This document shows positions 59,970 through 64,000 of a stretch of 64,000 bases of DNA, piece after piece; position 1 is the stretch's first letter, and every line of letters begins with the position of its first letter. Under the pieces are notes generated by a model. That model saw only the letters and a program-made list of their open reading frames with translations. It was not told the origin of the DNA and made no database searches. The DNA is from Rotaria macrura (taxonomy: Eukaryota; Rotifera; Eurotatoria; Philodinida; Philodinidae): positions 6,777-70,776 of the forward strand of contig OENT01000292.1 in NCBI GenBank assembly GCA_900239685.1, in the 5' to 3' direction. The position numbers were made by a program, and so were the translations under genes.

Positions 59970-61475
59970 ATGACACGTGATAATTTAAATACCTCACTGG
60001 ATTTTATGCTCAAAAGTAATGCTGAATTTCTTGTTCAACGAGGAAAAGGTATACTAGCTGCGGATGAAAGTCCATCGTCATTGATTAAACGATTTGATTC
60101 GATTGGCATTGAAAATACTGCTGAACAACGTCGTATTTATCGACAATTACTTTTCACAACACCAAATATTCAACGATACATTAGTGGAATCATTATGCAT
60201 GAAGAAACATTTAATCAAAGTAACGACAGTTCTATTTCGTTTCCATCGATATTAACTCAAGTTGGTATTCTACCGGGTATTAAACTCGATCGAGTAAATA
60301 TATAGAAGAAAAAGACTTCATAATCATGAAAATATCAATAAGACAAATGTTTATTTATGAGGGTCTCGAATCATTAACAATACATACGAATGAAACAATA
60401 ACGTTAGGTTTTGATGATTTAGAAAAACGATGCGAAGATTTGTAAGTGATGTTTTTCTTTTCTCAAAAGATAGCTACAGTCGCATGAAATGTTTTGAAGT
60501 TATAATCGCGGTGCTCGATTTGCTAAATGGCGTTCGGTAATACGTATTGATACACTCAAAAATCAGCCAACAGAAGTTGCTATTTTAAATAATGCGATAA
60601 ACTTAGGTCGATATGCATCGATTTGTCAGACGAAAGGTTTTTAAATATTCTATTTATTCAATGCACGAATAATGTATTTGTCGTAGGTTTAGTACCCATT
60701 GTTGAATCTGAGGTACTATCAGATGGTAATCATGATATTCATGTTTGTCAATATGTAACAGAAAGAGTTCTTACAATCACATTTAAAGCTCTATCTGATT
60801 ATAATGTTTATCTAGAAGGTTGTCTGCTCAAATCAGTATGCTAGCAACACAATTTTTACAACAAAAACAAGACTTGTTTTTCACTCCATAGAACATGGTC
60901 ACACAAGGACACGAATCAAAACAGAAAGTGAAACCGATCGATATTGGTAAAAACTAACAATGATCGATAACAATCGTCTATCATGAGTTCGTCTTATTTT
61001 CTTTTTCAGCACTTGCTACAATTACAGCATTGAGTCGAACATGTCCACCAGCTTTAGCTGGTATTGTATGTTAATAAAGATGAATGAATCATAGAATTCT
61101 TCGAATAGGTTTTTCTTAGTGGTGGTCAATCTGAAGATGATGCATCGATTAATTTGAATGAATTAAATAAAATACTCTACGAAACAAAATGTCCTTGGCC
61201 ATTAACATTTAGCTATGGACGAGCATTACATGGATCAGGTTCTATCTTCTTATTTTTCTTTTTTTTTGTCTTTGCATTTGTGTTAAATAATCTATTCTGA
61301 TATAAATCTAGCTTTGAAAACGTGGAGTGGAAAACGAGAAAATGAATACAATGCACAGCAGAGTTTTTTCAGACGAGCTATGATTAATGCAGCTGCTTCA
61401 AACGGAGAATACGATGAAAAAACTATGAATAATACAGCTAAACAGAATCTTAGTCAATCTGAACACAATTATTAA
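59970..61475 (+). CDS. ALDO: Class I fructose-bisphosphate aldolase
   Basis: Eight exons (59970-60293, 60362-60441, 60500-60636, 60687-60835, 60892-60946, 61010-61065, 61109-61238, 61312-61475), all GT-AG, give exactly 364 residues, the length of vertebrate aldolases. It cleaves fructose-1,6-bisphosphate into DHAP and glyceraldehyde-3-phosphate. Catalytic residues are present: D32 in GILAADES, K144 in RFAKWR, E187 in VPIVESE, Schiff-base K229 in EGCLLKSNM, the phosphate loop [19 protein letters not shown], and a C-terminal Tyr. The usual Pro after the Schiff-base Lys is Ser, and divergence is high elsewhere ([20 protein letters not shown]), so this may be a fast-evolving paralogue. AATAAA follows the stop. 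Confidence 0.95.
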
Positions 61476-64000
61476 TCAAAAAATAAATATGGCTTCATTA
61501 AATAAATTATTTTTTTTTTGTTTATGAAATATTTCTATAGTTTCTGGTACATAGATTATTTTTACTTACATTCTCTAGTTAATAGTGCATTCTTTTATTT
61601 GAATTTCAATATCAAATCTAAGAGAAACTTTCATGTATTCTATCGTGCATAACTGAATTTTTCATTTCCTTCATTTGGACAACATTACAAGATATACTTA
61701 TCAATTTTTGTATAGACTTATGACTAGAGAAAAGTTGTTGCTACTCAAGGATCGAGAGAGAGAAAGAGAGACTCGTCATTGATGTCACTATCTAATATAG
61801 TAACAACAGCTGCGAACTTCCTTCCTTGATGTTTATGATAAAAATAACAACAACATGAGATCGAACAAGATCATGGATGAAAAAGATGACAATGAACAAA
61901 TCATAGAATAAACTTTTATATTAATAGAAGACTGTACTATCTGAAAATTTCTGGTAATTCTATTTCGTAATTTATTTTATTCAAGAATAATCAAGCATAG
62001 ATATTAATACGAGATATTTTTTCATTTAGAGTTTTTTTCATTTAAAATGACTTCTCTTGACAGCATGATAACTGTTATCATGGCCTTAAGGTTAATCGAG
62101 TATTAATCAGACAACATATTTATTCCTATTAGAGTTTATTAGATGAATCCGAAGAACTTTATAAATAGTAGTAGTTTAGCAACATTATTTCTAAAGTCTT
62201 TCCCGGAAATGATCTGACATATATGTTTATAATAGTTCGAATTCAAGACTTATGAATCGAGCTTATCGATGCACGAAAATTGAATGCTATCCAAGCTGAA
62301 TCATATTAGAACTTAAAATTGAGGATTTCAAAATCTCAGATTAAAACATCGAATATTTTTTTTTATAAAATAATCGACGAATGATTGATCTGTTCGAAAT
62401 TATTTATCAACACTTTGTATGTTTGTACAGATTCATTGTTGAACGATTCTTCCAAGACTTATGATAGCTATGGTAAGACAGCTATAGTCACATGTTTGAA
62501 AACTCTATTGATAATTTTTATGCATAGAATCATAGAGCAATGTTCAGCCTGATACATCGGACAACAAAGTAACATATTCATTTAGATTCAATGTTTTGAA
62601 AATAAAATATTTTAAAATGCACGTTTAACATAGGAAACAAGGAACAAAGAAATTTCATTTCGACTTTAGTCTATTGTTTTTCATCATATTTACAAAAATG
62701 GATATTATGAATTGTTGGTTTTTCATGAGCAACAAACTATGACTAACTATTATTATTAAACCCCTCCTCAGAATTAAAGGCCGTGTCTTTCTATTATGGA
62801 AATTCACATTGCTCGTCTTGAGGTGACTATGCAATGCATTTTATTTTGTTTCGAGCTCTATCACTAAAAATTCAAATATGCTTAGTTTTGTGAAGCGATC
62901 GATAGCTGTGATCGAGTTCTTGTGATTGATTTGCAAGTGAATATTTTCACGTTTATTTCATGTTTTATTTTCTCTCTTGAACAGAGTTTATAATTTTCAT
63001 AAAACCGGAAAGCATGGAAAATCAAACATCAAGCATTCATCTGATTGAATTTCAGAAATTCAGTTAATATCCATTCTTCAAGAACTTTGTTTTCTAGTCT
63101 CCATTGGCACTCATTTCGATATGATTAGCAGAATTCAAATTTAAATAAGTATTTAAGCGAACAAGTACATTTTAACGACCTTCAATTTCAGAAATCGTTT
63201 CTATTGCGTACCAATCTGCTGAACTTCACGATTATTTTTCATCACCAATGAGACACTGTTGCTATTGGGACTTATCGTATTATTCAGAAGACGTCTCTAT
63301 TTCACTTGTGAATCCGAATTGAATACAGGGACGTATCCAGATGTGGGATTGGGAATCAGTACCCCTGGAAATATCTAAATGTCTGAAGGGAAGTATGGAT
63401 TGATTATTTTTCATAGAGGTTCCCCGTAAAATAATTTCTGGCTGCGTCTCTACTTGAATATCTAATAGTAACTTGTGCCATATTTAAAGCATACGATAGT
63501 GCTTGTTTGGCTGCTGATTTACAAGTTTTTGAACTATCCATAAAGATGCATGGTCTTTTACTATGGTTTTTGCATACATGAATTTGAGATGACCTTGTAT
63601 TCTGGGGAGACGTTTTATAAAATGATATCATTGATAGGAATGTTGATGATTTTCATAAATAGAAATTGCTGAGAATGGATCAAGAAAGAAAAATGTTCCA
63701 TTCGAAACTTCATCAAATACTTATATATTGTATGAATTGTAACGACTCGTCTCTTACGATCATAGTATATAAATCAACAGACATGGTTGGCACACGTACT
63801 GATCGTCAACTTCAATAAAGACACAAAGTGATATTGAAGGATTTCTTCAAACATGTGACGGACATGAATTTTGATATAGTGCTCAATTAATATCGAAATT
63901 GAAGCTACTAGAAAAGAAGTAATCGATAATATGATTAAAAGTAATGGAACGAAATCGTTGAAATTCAAACCAAAAACAAATTTGATTCTCGCCTATTGAC
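61476..64000. other. Gene-free end of window
   Basis: After the aldolase polyA signal no gene is recognisable. A minus-strand frame at 63404-63631 (75 codons) has a protein-like composition but no known motif or partner exons. No RNA gene or transposon terminus was seen. Confidence 0.4.

Noticed and set aside
63404-63631. Small protein gene on the minus strand
   Set aside because: Composition is protein-like, but there is no recognisable domain, no supporting splice sites and no neighbour context.

Overview
The window looks like nuclear DNA of a small, AT-rich invertebrate genome. Genes are metazoan orthologues (ariadne E3 ligase, CNOT11, DPH1, pyridoxal kinase, class I aldolase, an insulin-like peptide, a neuronal-calcium-sensor-like EF-hand protein), introns are mostly 50-80 bp, and a GIY-YIG Penelope-like retroelement plus many short foldback DNA elements are present. 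A bdelloid rotifer is my best guess; this is inference from gene style and repeat content, not a match to a known sequence. Exon structures below were built by hand from reading frames, splice sites and remembered family sequences, and every multi-exon gene closes in frame.

Layout. 1-12.9 kb is repeat territory with no host gene: a 75-bp degenerate tandem array, a large foldback, a ~51-bp-period GAACC/GAAACC array, a GC-rich island, a ~614-bp tandem duplication whose two copies carry an element end with the same terminus (CACTCTAAAAAAA, TA flanks) at the same site, a hAT-type MITE with perfect 8-bp TSD, another foldback, and an ~82-bp-period array (6.84-11.05 kb) split by a decayed Penelope-like element with inverted ~118-bp ends. 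12.9-20.7 kb holds an orphan exon, an EF-hand calcium sensor (+) with a near-perfect hAT-type foldback in one intron, a deleted hAT transposon (17.2-18.55 kb), and a two-domain small heat shock protein gene (-) broken by three in-frame stops but with a canonical heat shock element and TATA box still upstream. 20.7-24.86 kb has no visible gene.

24.86-41.3 kb is the gene-dense core: ARIH1-type RBR ligase (-), then a run of + strand genes: CNOT11, a 332-residue coiled-coil protein and DPH1, the last two only 94 bp apart with splice acceptors directly before the start codons (candidate trans-spliced operon), then a Fos/ATF3-like bZIP factor and an insulin-family prohormone. 41.3-49.5 kb is gene-free with relic repeats. 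49.5-61.5 kb holds pyridoxal kinase (+), a CABIT-domain protein (-), an arrestin-fold protein (-) and class I fructose-bisphosphate aldolase (+). The final 2.5 kb is empty of recognisable genes.

Functions are mostly housekeeping or signalling: ubiquitylation, mRNA deadenylation, EF2 diphthamide synthesis, vitamin B6 salvage and glycolysis, with calcium, insulin and stress-response components. Apart from the possible CNOT11/coiled-coil/DPH1 co-transcription there is no obvious functional cluster.
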